22,808 bases of DNA from Sulfurovum sp. GTDB taxonomy: Bacteria; Campylobacterota; Campylobacteria; Campylobacterales; Sulfurovaceae. Under the pieces are notes generated by a model, which worked only from the letters and a program-made list of their open reading frames with translations, was not told the origin of the DNA and made no database searches. Within the stretch, counting starts at the first letter, position 1. Each line of letters begins with the position of its first letter. The position numbers were made by a program, and so were the translations under genes. Positions 7,394-14,977 of the stretch are shown here, one piece after another. The stretch covers positions 1 through 22,808 of the forward strand of contig JAGSGJ010000033.1 of NCBI GenBank assembly GCA_023955225.1, given 5' to 3'.

Positions 7394-10300
7394 TTATCCT
7401 CTATACTTAATTATTATGTTTTCTGTCTCATCTTTAGAAGCTGTCTTTGAGATGGTTTCACCTTTTTGTACAGCTAGCTCTTGAGGATTGTTTGTATTGC
7501 TTGATGAAATTATAGCTACATTACCATTAGACTGGCTGATACTCTCTGTGACCAGGTCTGTATCGGTAAAGAGTATATCATAGTCACCCGAAGCCAATTT
7601 ACTCTCTAGCATGTTCATATCATCCAATGCATCATAGTCATGACCCAGATTTTCCAATACTTTTGCTAAGACCCTACGAGCCAGTAAAAATTTCTTAGCT
7701 ATAAGAATTTTTTTGTCTGACTGTGTCTCAATAAGATCTAAAACAGGTTCTTCAATAGTTAGATCAAGTGGTTCATCGGAGATCTCAACTACAGGAGTGA
7801 CAGTTTCTTCAGGTGCTTCAATTATTTTCTCTTCTACTTTAGCAGGTTCTTTTGTGTGACTGCTTGATTTGTCTGATAAGAATTTGTTTAGTACATAAAG
7901 TAATTCTGTTGTTTCAATAGGTTTAGTGATATACTCATCCATACCCTCACCTAAGAATCTCTCTCTGTCTCCTTTAAGTGCATTTGCTGTTAAGGCTACG
8001 ATAGGGATATGCGCCACACCTTCATCTTCTTCATAGTCAAGAATTTCATGTGTAGCTTCAATACCATCCATTACAGGCATTTGAATATCCATAAAGAGTA
8101 GGTCGTAATTCCCACTTCTACGCTTTTCAAATGATTCAAGACCGTTGTTTGCGAGATCAACTGTAATTCCATGCTCTTCAAGTATACGTTTAATAAGTTT
8201 CTGGTTAATGATATTGTCTTCTGTTACCAATACTTTGGCATCAAATTTAGTCTGTTGTGTTGCTACAGCTTCCTCGGTAAGTTGAGGCGCTATATTTGCT
8301 GAATTGGCTAAAACGGTTTTAATTTTACTGAGTGTAACCGGTTTGAAGATAACATTACTTTGGTCAATACCAAGTGCTTCAACTTTATTACGACTTGTAA
8401 CGTTAGCGATGATAATGAGTTTAGATTTATCCATATTTTGAATGGCATCTAACATGTTTTGTCTTGCTTTGTCAATATCGATCCAGTAGTTTTTACAAGA
8501 ATCATTATAGTCAAGCTCTTTGAGCTCAGCAATAGATTCAAAATGTTTTACTACAGGACCAAAGTATTCAAAGTATTTTTCTAAATAGCCGTCTAGTTTT
8601 GTCGGGATCTCTTGCTCATATTTACCTATAGTAAGGTCAGTAAAGGCCTGAGTATAATTTATTGCACTAGAAGTAACTTCTTCTAATGGTAATGAGAAGA
8701 AGAATGACGTACCATGGTCTTTAGCACTTTCAACTTCAAGTTTACCACCCATAAGTTCAACAAACTCACTGGAAATAGTAAGACCAAGCCCTGTACCACC
8801 ATACTTTCTTGTAACCGATACATCGGCTTGAGAGAAGGCCTCAAAAATACGAGATTGTGCCTCTTTTGTCATACCAATACCATTATCTTTTACCGTAAAC
8901 TGAACTCTATTTACACCAGCTTCATCTGTTATTTTTAGGATTTCGAGGTTGACTTCTCCACCATAACTTGTAAATTTAACGGCATTAGAGAGAAGGTTAA
9001 TAACAATCTCTTTAATTTTCGTTGGATCACCTTTAAGTTTTGCAGAAATCGCTGGATCCATATAGTAATTCATATCAATATTTTTCTCTGTTGCAGCAAC
9101 CGCATAGGTCTCAACTGCACTTTCGAATTCTTCAGCCGCATCAAATACAATATTTTCAATCTCGATCTTATTACTTTCAATTTTTGAAAGGTCAAGAATA
9201 TTGTTGATAATACTAAGAAGGTTTTCAGAACTTTTATCAATAATAGAAAGGAATTCATCCTGCTCTTCAGTAAGGTTTGTACTACGTAATATTTCTGTAA
9301 ATCCAACAATACCGTTAAGTGGTGTACGAATTTCATGTGACATGTTTGCAAGGAAAAGAGATTTCGCTTCATTGGCTTGGAGGGCAATGAGTTTATCATC
9401 TTTTGCTGTTTCAACAAGTTCTTCAAGGAATTTATAGGCTTCTTTTGTACCTTCATGTGTATCGAGGTCAATATTTTCAATAGCATGTGAATCTGATGCA
9501 AGATATTGATCACTTGACTTCATCTCGTCAACCGCTTTGTTCAGTACGTCTTCAAGCTCTTTAATGTTTCTTGTAATATCTCTTGCTGTGGTGTATCCGA
9601 GGTAAGCCAAAATAAAACTTAGTAACCAGATGGCTGCTGCAATAGCAAGAAGCAGGAGTTGTTTTTGAAGATAAAGGTCACTTTTTTTCCATAAAGCATT
9701 TGAAACCACAAGTTCTGCTTTTGAAAGTAATGAAATCTTTTGTGTTTGAAGTGCAAACCAGTCTATAACCTCTTCTGCATAGTCACCATTATCGATATCT
9801 GTTTGAATTGCAGATGATGTCATACCAAGTTCAGTCATAATCTCTTGAGCGTTATCATTATGAAGTACTTTATACAGTTGTTCACGTAAAATAGGATTTG
9901 TCACTTGTTTGATATCAAAAATATTTGCTTTTGTTTTAACATCATCCCATAAAGAAATTTCCTCAAATGCCAGAGAAGATCTCTTAGCCATGTAGTATGA
10001 GATAAATCCTCTTTCAAGGCCACTATTTTCTTTTGCTGTATAAAGCTGTATGAGTGTACTAACAAGTGATGAAATTTCTGTATCAAGTGCATACGTCTTA
10101 AGCGTTAAAATTTTATCCAATGTAGGTGTTGATAAACCATCTCTATATGTTTTAAAAAAGGTATTTTTAAAATCTACATCTTCACTGTCTATCTTTTTTC
10201 TTGCTTCTGGGAGTCTATCGATATTTGCTAAAAGTCTTTTATATGGGTCGAACGCTGATACATTTTCCCCCTCTAAAAGCTCAACCAAGAAAGGAAGGTA

Positions 10301-10606
10301 CACTTTGTCTTCTGTGATTACTTCATATTTGAGGTTTTCAAAAGATTCATCCACTGCCTCTCGTTGTTGGATAAGTGCATCAGCATACTCTTCTTTATCA
10401 GTTCCCAGGTATAAAGCTGTTAATCCATTTTCTTTACCTATGTTGATAAGTGCTTTGTCCAAAGCACCATTGTTGATCAGTGTTGTTTTAAGTGCATTTG
10501 CCTTTTCATAGTTTACATATGAAGTTACAAAGAAATAACTTGATAGTAGAATGAGTAGGGTTATTGGTACAAGACCAATGAGTTTAAGTCTATTACGTAT
10601 AGTCAT
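7394..10606 (-). CDS. NIT-domain hybrid histidine kinase with three receiver-like modules
   Basis: 1070 residues. TM1 is about 8-30; the extracytoplasmic region about 45-300; TM2 about 316-338. The sensor has two hallmark segments of nitrate/nitrite-sensing NIT domains: an IGKENGLTALYLG stretch (56-68) and LYTAKENSGLERG (188-200), plus a terminal W-F-A-L-Q-x-x-K-I helix (283-291). After a coiled region come HisKA with His424 in SHEIRTPLNG and an ATPase domain with N-box LLSNAVKF, DNGIGM and GGTGLGL. Then follow a degenerate receiver-like region (about 655-780), a canonical receiver with Asp840 in LLFMDIQMP, and a third receiver-like C-terminal module (about 970-1070) with an FTDTDL sequence but poor conservation. 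Predicted inner-membrane sensor kinase, phosphorylating its own Asp840 and then the Hpt protein encoded immediately upstream. AAAGGA precedes the start. NIT assignment is by motif resemblance; ligand not proven. Confidence 0.92.
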   Translation of the reverse strand: MTIRNRLKLIGLVPITLLILLSSYFFVTSYVNYEKANALKTTLINNGALDKALINIGKENGLTALYLGTDKEEYADALIQQREAVDESFENLKYEVITEDKVYLPFLVELLEGENVSAFDPYKRLLANIDRLPEARKKIDSEDVDFKNTFFKTYRDGLSTPTLDKILTLKTYALDTEISSLVSTLIQLYTAKENSGLERGFISYYMAKRSSLAFEEISLWDDVKTKANIFDIKQVTNPILREQLYKVLHNDNAQEIMTELGMTSSAIQTDIDNGDYAEEVIDWFALQTQKISLLSKAELVVSNALWKKSDLYLQKQLLLLAIAAAIWLLSFILAYLGYTTARDITRNIKELEDVLNKAVDEMKSSDQYLASDSHAIENIDLDTHEGTKEAYKFLEELVETAKDDKLIALQANEAKSLFLANMSHEIRTPLNGIVGFTEILRSTNLTEEQDEFLSIIDKSSENLLSIINNILDLSKIESNKIEIENIVFDAAEEFESAVETYAVAATEKNIDMNYYMDPAISAKLKGDPTKIKEIVINLLSNAVKFTSYGGEVNLEILKITDEAGVNRVQFTVKDNGIGMTKEAQSRIFEAFSQADVSVTRKYGGTGLGLTISSEFVELMGGKLEVESAKDHGTSFFFSLPLEEVTSSAINYTQAFTDLTIGKYEQEIPTKLDGYLEKYFEYFGPVVKHFESIAELKELDYNDSCKNYWIDIDKARQNMLDAIQNMDKSKLIIIANVTSRNKVEALGIDQSNVIFKPVTLSKIKTVLANSANIAPQLTEEAVATQQTKFDAKVLVTEDNIINQKLIKRILEEHGITVDLANNGLESFEKRRSGNYDLLFMDIQMPVMDGIEATHEILDYEEDEGVAHIPIVALTANALKGDRERFLGEGMDEYITKPIETTELLYVLNKFLSDKSSSHTKEPAKVEEKIIEAPEETVTPVVEISDEPLDLTIEEPVLDLIETQSDKKILIAKKFLLARRVLAKVLENLGHDYDALDDMNMLESKLASGDYDILFTDTDLVTESISQSNGNVAIISSSNTNNPQELAVQKGETISKTASKDETENIIIKYRG

Positions 10607-10619
10607 AGTTTAATTCCTT

Positions 10620-11906
10620 TTATTTTGCTAGCGCATTTATTTGAATTTCGAAAGACAAAAAATGTCCCCAGTAATCTTTGATAAAATGCTCTAAGTCACT
10701 GCTGTTTTCACAAAATTGTATCTTATAGAGTGTATCAGATAAAGCATTGATACGAAGGTTACTAGATGTCCCTTTAAGTAGATGTCCTATCTTTTGAATC
10801 GCATCCAAATCACCTTCTTCATAAGCTTTTAACATCTTCTCTGTCTCAATATGCCCTTGCTCGATAAAATCATGTACAAACTCTTCAATCAGTTCTACAG
10901 GCAAAGATAAATCCTTTGCAGCTTCTTCAAGTTGAAAGTCAAAGTGAATAGGTTTGATACCTTCAAGAGAAATAGTACCAAAGCTCTTTTCGTTGACTGT
11001 CACTTCTTGTGCAGGTTCTTTTTCTTCTTCTACATCAAAAAGATCAACTTTATCCTCTTCTTGTGTATCAAAGAGTTCCATTTCAGGTTCTGCTTGAGAA
11101 GTTGGAGATGTAGTGATTCTTGAAAGTGCCGCGTAAAAAGATTCTACAGTTTCTTTTTGCTCATTTGCAGGTACAGTATCAACTCTTGCTATGATATCCC
11201 CTATAACAGGTAGTTGTAATACCTCACCAAGATGAGAGAGTGTTTCAACAGCATTTAAACGTTTTGTACTGTCTGTACTCTGTAGATCTTCTTCTAGCCC
11301 CAGGGCTGTATCAATATATTCATTGAGGAATGTATCGTAGTCTTCATGAGAAACACCGATCTGTTGACACACTTTATCTATGTCTACAAGAATTTCAGCA
11401 GTATCATCTGACACAGGTTTATCAAACGTTACTTCACTCGCTTTATCGGATAATCCCAAGTCAAGGATATCTGTATCTTCAGTAATAACATGGAGTGAAT
11501 CCTCCACCGTGTCTATCTTACTCTCTGTTTCATCTTCCACTGCAAGATCAAAGAGTTCGTTGTCATCTATAGCAATTTCTATTTCTTCACTTATCTCTTC
11601 TGCACCCATAGGAGCGATGCTTTCTATCTCATCATCAACTGTGAATACAGATAAATCATCTTCCTCTGCTTGTATCTCAACCAATGTGATATGACCAAGC
11701 ATACTTGAAAGAGATGTTTTTGACATAGAAAATGTTTTATCACCAGTATTAGTAGTAATGATAATATGTTCTTCGGATAGATCAAATTTTGTATCGCCTA
11801 ATGCAATCTTTAAAGATAAATCATCTATATGTGACACTCCACATAATTCTAATAAATTATCATCTGCGGCAATAATTTGATTTGTTTCATTTAGTATATA
11901 GTACAT
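10620..11906 (-). CDS. Histidine phosphotransfer protein with two Hpt-like domains
   Basis: 428 residues, cytoplasmic. Residues 1-80 form a small alpha/beta domain beginning MYYILNETNQIIAADDN, PAS-like in style but unassigned. Residues about 80-165 are a very acidic linker (Asp/Glu/Ser/Thr). An Hpt-like helical domain (about 170-265) has His225 in LSHLGEVLQLP, where the usual H-x-L-K-G lysine is missing. Another acidic linker leads to a canonical C-terminal Hpt domain (about 310-428) with His375 in GHLLKGTSSNL. The strong Shine-Dalgarno GAGGAG lies 18 bases after the PAS stop, and the kinase starts 13 bases downstream. It probably relays phosphate from the kinase receiver to the response regulator. 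Whether His225 is active is unknown. Confidence 0.85.
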   Translation of the reverse strand: MYYILNETNQIIAADDNLLELCGVSHIDDLSLKIALGDTKFDLSEEHIIITTNTGDKTFSMSKTSLSSMLGHITLVEIQAEEDDLSVFTVDDEIESIAPMGAEEISEEIEIAIDDNELFDLAVEDETESKIDTVEDSLHVITEDTDILDLGLSDKASEVTFDKPVSDDTAEILVDIDKVCQQIGVSHEDYDTFLNEYIDTALGLEEDLQSTDSTKRLNAVETLSHLGEVLQLPVIGDIIARVDTVPANEQKETVESFYAALSRITTSPTSQAEPEMELFDTQEEDKVDLFDVEEEKEPAQEVTVNEKSFGTISLEGIKPIHFDFQLEEAAKDLSLPVELIEEFVHDFIEQGHIETEKMLKAYEEGDLDAIQKIGHLLKGTSSNLRINALSDTLYKIQFCENSSDLEHFIKDYWGHFLSFEIQINALAK

Positions 11907-11924
11907 TTTATCGACAACTCCTCT

Positions 11925-12338
11925 TTAGTTACTTTCTTTTTCTAACAAATCCCTGTAAATAGGAATGGTCTCTGCTACTTCTGTTTCAGATGCAGGTCTT
12001 CTCGCTGCAGTATAGCCAGTGACTTCTCCATCGACCACCATAGGTGCAATATGTGAATAAACCCAATAATATCTACCATCTTTTCTTAGGTTTTTTACGA
12101 TACCTGTCCACTCTTTCTCACCTTGTATCGTGTCCCATATTTCTTGAAATGCTGCTTTTGGCATATCCGGATGTCTTACGATATTGTGATTCTTACCTAC
12201 TAATTCATCTTTAGTATATCCCGCTATTTCACAAAATTTTCTGTTAGCATATGTAATGATACCTTTAAGGTCTGTAGAGCTAACTATCAAACCTTTTTCA
12301 AAGATATACTCTTCATCAATTGGATCAGGTCTATTCAT
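11925..12338 (-). CDS. Aer-type FAD-binding PAS domain protein
   Basis: 137 residues, essentially one PAS domain with a short helical tail. It carries the signature of FAD-binding Aer/CetB PAS domains: NIVRHPDMP (52-60), W77-T-G, VKN-x-RKDG (81-88), YYWV (90-93), and a final GYTAARRP. In E. coli Aer the equivalent R-H-P-D residues and tryptophans are needed for FAD binding and redox/oxygen sensing. There is no transmembrane, HAMP or MA domain, so it is a soluble sensor that must signal through partner proteins, as in the Campylobacter Cet system. First gene of the phosphorelay operon, preceded by an AAGGGGG ribosome-binding site and a GEMM-I riboswitch. A direct contact with the adjacent Hpt protein or kinase is inference. 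Confidence 0.9.
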   Translation of the reverse strand: MNRPDPIDEEYIFEKGLIVSSTDLKGIITYANRKFCEIAGYTKDELVGKNHNIVRHPDMPKAAFQEIWDTIQGEKEWTGIVKNLRKDGRYYWVYSHIAPMVVDGEVTGYTAARRPASETEVAETIPIYRDLLEKESN

Positions 12339-12387
12339 AGTATTCTTTCCCCCTTTTTGTAGTGTGTCAAATTAAGAAGTGTAGTTC

Positions 12388-12416
12388 CAGTAAACTTAAA
12401 GATATAGAGTTTACTG
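12388..12416 (-). promoter_or_regulatory. Hairpin following the second c-di-GMP aptamer (candidate expression platform)
   Basis: A perfect 9-bp inverted repeat, CAGTAAACT (minus strand 12416-12408) and AGTTTACTG (12396-12388), has an 11-base loop and starts within a few bases of the aptamer's 3' end. Its 5' arm overlaps the region expected to form the lower P1 helix, so aptamer closure and this hairpin could be mutually exclusive. What follows on the RNA is not a uniform U-tract, so it is not a standard intrinsic terminator. The Shine-Dalgarno (near 12347) is about 40 bases further down. Confidence 0.45.
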
Positions 12417-12490
12417 TCTGTAACCTGGCAATCTTCATGAGATCCACGGTTTTCTGTCCTCACTTCACAATGAGTTTAGCTTTTTAACTT
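12413..12490 (-). ncRNA. c-di-GMP-I (GEMM-I) riboswitch aptamer upstream of the phosphorelay operon
   Basis: The minus-strand RNA reads AAAAAGCTAAAC, P2 CTCATT/AGTGAG with a GTGA tetraloop, GGACAGAAAACCGTGG, P3 ATCT/AGAT, and TTGCCAGGTTACAG. It is clearly a paralogue of the aptamer at 3561-3646. The two P2 helices differ by compensating changes (CCTA/TAGG versus CTCA/TGAG), strong evidence for a conserved RNA fold. By hand alignment the ligand-contact positions are canonical (G20- and C92-equivalents are G and C). It departs from consensus at AAAACC instead of AAAGCC, and its P1 is poorly formed. It leads directly into the PAS-Hpt-kinase-regulator operon. Confidence 0.8.
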
Positions 12491-12540
12491 AGAGTTATGT
12501 ATAATATAATATGCACTAGAACATTCGTCCCAACAAATAT
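12491..12540 (-). promoter_or_regulatory. Probable promoter of the phosphorelay operon
   Basis: The minus strand just upstream of the aptamer carries an AT-rich -10-like tract (CATATTATATTATACAT, about 12513-12497). A start near 12490 would put the aptamer at the very 5' end of the mRNA. The -10 register is uncertain and no firm -35 is seen. The remaining gap to uvrC (12541-12636) is AT-rich and I see no further element in it. Confidence 0.4.
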
Positions 12541-12636
12541 TACATACATAACACTACTCCTAAAACTCTATAACAATTAAACTAAAAATAGAATGAATTA
12601 AGTTGCTTTTAGTAAAAAATATTAAATTATGTACGA

Positions 12637-14427
12637 TTATGGATTATAATTTTTAATAATGTTTGAGATTTTCTTATTTGTAACTTTCTCAATATCTGTA
12701 TAAGATGCATTCTCTATAGCTTCGAATGTTCCAAAATAATCAATTAATTTTTTTACGGTCGCTTTGCCTATACCCTTTTTATTGAGAAGTGAAATTTGTG
12801 TATCTTCTTTACGTTTTTTATTTTGATGGTACGTAATGGCATAACGATGTGCTTCATCTCTTTGGCGCTGTATCCAGTGCAGACGCTTATCATTTGGTTT
12901 AAGTTCAAGGAGCCCATGAGATGTATAGAGCATGTCTTTGGCTGCACCTTTTGCACGATGTGCTTTGGCATCGAGTTTCTCTTTGGCTATGGCGATAACA
13001 TCGAGATTTACATTAGCTGCTTTAAGAAGGGTTTTTGCAAGGTTGAGATTGGCTTGTCCTCCATCAAGTATCCAGAGGTCTGGAGCAGGTTGTTCTTTAA
13101 AGTTTTCTATTCGTCTAGAGAGCATCTCTTTCATCTGTCCATATTCATCACGTTCGTGCAGGATGTATCGTCGGTAGGCATTTTTATTCCATTTATTTTC
13201 ATCCCAAACGACCATACCTCCTACGGTAGCCACTCCCATGAGATGAGAGTTGTCAAAGGTTTCTATACGGTAAGGAATGACAGCAAGGTTAAAGAGGTCT
13301 GCTATTTTTTGTTCCATGATCGTATCACTCTGCGTTTTACGCAATAACTCTTCACAGTTTTGTAAAGCTAAAGAGATGAGTTTAGCTTTGGGTCCACGTT
13401 GAGGGGTAAGTATCTCTATTTTTTTCTCAAAACGGTTAGAAAGAGTTGTTGCTATCTGCTGGCTATCTTCAAAAGTATGCGCAGTTAGAATTTGTTTGCA
13501 ACTATTGGGTGTGTCGATGGTGTAGAATTCTAATAAGGCTTGTTTATAGGCTTCGTTTTCATCAAAGATATGTGTATGTCTAAAGTAGGAGTATGCAGAA
13601 GAGATAATCTTTCCTTCCCGCATAAAGAGTTTGACTATCACGCCTCTTTCATCACCATTTTGTATGGCAAAGATATCCAGATCAAGGGTATTGGCTAAGT
13701 CGATGTTTGAGGAAATAGTGAGTGATGAGATAGCTTCTATAGTGTCTCTCATGGCACCTGCTTCTTCATAACGTTCTTGCATGGCAAGGTTTGTCATCTT
13801 CTCTTGAAGGCTATAGGTGAGATCTTTACGTTTAACTATAGATGCTTTGGCTTTTGTGATGATATCTCCATAGGCTTCGGGGCTAACCCTCGCTTCACAG
13901 GGTGCAAGACACTTTTTTATCTGGTAGAAGAGACAGGCTTTTCCTTCTCTCAAGCAAGACTTTCTTTGCACCAGCGGATAGACTTCATAAAGTGCGTCAA
14001 GTAACGCTTTCCCACCGCTAGGGAAAGGTCCATAATAGGTGATATTTTTTCCTTTAATGACTTTACGGGTAATTTCAAATCTGGGATATGCTACAGATTC
14101 ATCGATGTAGATGTAGGGGTATGTTTTGTCATCACGAAGTAGAATATTGTACTTTGGTTTGAGTTGCTTGATAAGAGAATTTTCCAAGATGAGTGCATCT
14201 TCTTCTGTCTCTACAACGATGTACTCTAGTCTGCTGGCTTCATGCAGCATTTTGATGATACGAGAACTTTGGGAAGGGTTTGGTTGAAATTCAGGAGAAA
14301 AACGCCAATAGCTCTTGACCCTGTTTTTAAGGTTTTTGGCTTTTCCTACATACAGCAGTTTGCCATTTGGGTCAAAATACTGGTACACACCTGCGCAGGA
14401 GGGGAGGTCTTTAATTATTGATTGCAT
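12637..14427 (-). CDS. uvrC: Excinuclease ABC subunit C (UvrC)
   Basis: 596 residues, normal length. The N-terminal GIY-YIG nuclease domain has GVYQY (13-17), LYVGKAKNLKNRV (25-37) and an E-T-E-E-D-A-L-I-L-E-N segment near 75-85, making the 3' incision. A UVR helix pair (about 200-230) binds UvrB. The RNase H-like endonuclease domain has Asp392 in ETFDNSH, a GGMVVWDENK stretch and WILDGG, making the 5' incision. A C-terminal helix-hairpin-helix (KKGIGKATVKKLIDYFG) binds DNA. It is cytoplasmic, in nucleotide excision repair. The start overlaps the end of the upstream dciA-like gene by 13 bases, and no Shine-Dalgarno is visible, so translation is probably coupled. Confidence 0.97.
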   Translation of the reverse strand: MQSIIKDLPSCAGVYQYFDPNGKLLYVGKAKNLKNRVKSYWRFSPEFQPNPSQSSRIIKMLHEASRLEYIVVETEEDALILENSLIKQLKPKYNILLRDDKTYPYIYIDESVAYPRFEITRKVIKGKNITYYGPFPSGGKALLDALYEVYPLVQRKSCLREGKACLFYQIKKCLAPCEARVSPEAYGDIITKAKASIVKRKDLTYSLQEKMTNLAMQERYEEAGAMRDTIEAISSLTISSNIDLANTLDLDIFAIQNGDERGVIVKLFMREGKIISSAYSYFRHTHIFDENEAYKQALLEFYTIDTPNSCKQILTAHTFEDSQQIATTLSNRFEKKIEILTPQRGPKAKLISLALQNCEELLRKTQSDTIMEQKIADLFNLAVIPYRIETFDNSHLMGVATVGGMVVWDENKWNKNAYRRYILHERDEYGQMKEMLSRRIENFKEQPAPDLWILDGGQANLNLAKTLLKAANVNLDVIAIAKEKLDAKAHRAKGAAKDMLYTSHGLLELKPNDKRLHWIQRQRDEAHRYAITYHQNKKRKEDTQISLLNKKGIGKATVKKLIDYFGTFEAIENASYTDIEKVTNKKISNIIKNYNP

Positions 14428-14858
14428 GTAACAATGGCTTTGATACGCTCAAATTTTTCTTTGAGTTCTTCATCTGAAGGTGTTTTAAAATCTCCCTTGG
14501 CACGCTCATGATAATGGGGTACACTTGCATAAGATGCTTTTTCTTGTGGCATGGCATGATACTTGCTATGAAATACAACAACCTTTTCAGCCTGCATCAT
14601 CTTACACGCTTCATCGTGTCTGTTAAGCTGAGTTAATAGGGTTTTTAATAAATCTCTATTATAATTAAGCTCCATTTTAAAGCCAGGATGTGTGACTGCT
14701 ATGAAGAGTGTCTCATCTTTGATGTAAACAAAGGCAACAGCTTTTTGCCATTTGGGACTCAGAAGATCGATATACTTTTGGTAACACTCCTGTCGTTTTA
14801 ATGATTTAAACTGAGGTTGAGAAGATAAATGAGACAAAATCATATTGGCTTTTTTCAT
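14415..14858 (-). CDS. DUF721/DciA-like protein
   Basis: 147 residues, soluble. The N-terminal ~80 residues follow the DUF721/DciA pattern: a helix (ILSHLSSQPQF), a W-Q-K-A-V segment, then a beta pair with L-F-I-A-V-T-H-P-G-F-K-M-E-L and a following helix DLLKTLLTQL. The C-terminal ~65 residues are basic and helical. DciA loads the replicative helicase DnaB in bacteria lacking DnaC; whether this shorter epsilonproteobacterial relative does so is inference. It overlaps uvrC by 13 bases. The start has no Shine-Dalgarno and lies 6 bases after an extended -10 box, so the mRNA may be leaderless. Its 5' end also overlaps, head to head, a small lipoprotein gene on the plus strand. Confidence 0.65.
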   Translation of the reverse strand: MKKANMILSHLSSQPQFKSLKRQECYQKYIDLLSPKWQKAVAFVYIKDETLFIAVTHPGFKMELNYNRDLLKTLLTQLNRHDEACKMMQAEKVVVFHSKYHAMPQEKASYASVPHYHERAKGDFKTPSDEELKEKFERIKAIVTCNQ

Positions 14859-14975
14859 AAAGCGATTATAACATCACTTTGCTGTATCATCTTGACAGGG
14901 TGCGGTTATAAAACGAATCCTGTACATGTGGAAGATACTGTAGAAAATAACACAAGTATTAAGACAGAAGGTTAA
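14829..14975 (+). CDS. Small lipoprotein (48 aa), LptM-like in form
   Basis: A short reading frame of 48 codons directly before nadB. A basic N-terminus (MRQNHIGFFHK) leads into a hydrophobic stretch ending in the lipobox LTGC (acylated Cys25). A 24-residue hydrophilic tail beginning GYKTNPVHVED follows. The LTGCG-x-K-x-x-P pattern recalls the small lipoproteins of the LptM/YifL type (GCG-x-KG-x-L-x-x-P), which help mature the LPS translocon; the resemblance is short and unproven. The stop is 2 bases before the nadB start, so the two are probably co-translated. GAGGTTGAGAAG precedes the ATG. The ATG lies inside the divergent dciA-like gene (30-base overlap); no later ATG, GTG or TTG start is available that keeps the signal peptide. 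Confidence 0.65.
   Translation: MRQNHIGFFHKAIITSLCCIILTGCGYKTNPVHVEDTVENNTSIKTEG
14858..14895 (-). promoter_or_regulatory. Extended -10 promoter immediately before the dciA-like start (leaderless)
   Basis: On the minus strand the sequence TGTTATAAT (box TATAAT at 14870-14865) is followed by six bases and then the ATG at 14858. Initiation about seven bases after the box would start transcription at the A of the ATG. No Shine-Dalgarno is present between box and start. Confidence 0.55.
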
Positions 14976-14977
14976 AA

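Noticed and set aside
9070..9513. Open frame of 147 codons within the kinase gene in another minus-strand frame
   Set aside because: It overlaps the HisKA domain coding sequence and its translation is low-complexity Leu/Lys/Ser, so it is a shadow frame.
12388..12416. Classic intrinsic terminator after the second riboswitch
   Set aside because: The stem is perfect, but the bases after it on the RNA are GAACTACACTTC, not a U-tract.
12796..13347. Long open frame (183 codons) on the plus strand opposite uvrC
   Set aside because: It is antisense to conserved UvrC domains, has no ribosome-binding site, and its translation is rich in Phe/Cys/Ile as expected from a reverse-strand shadow.
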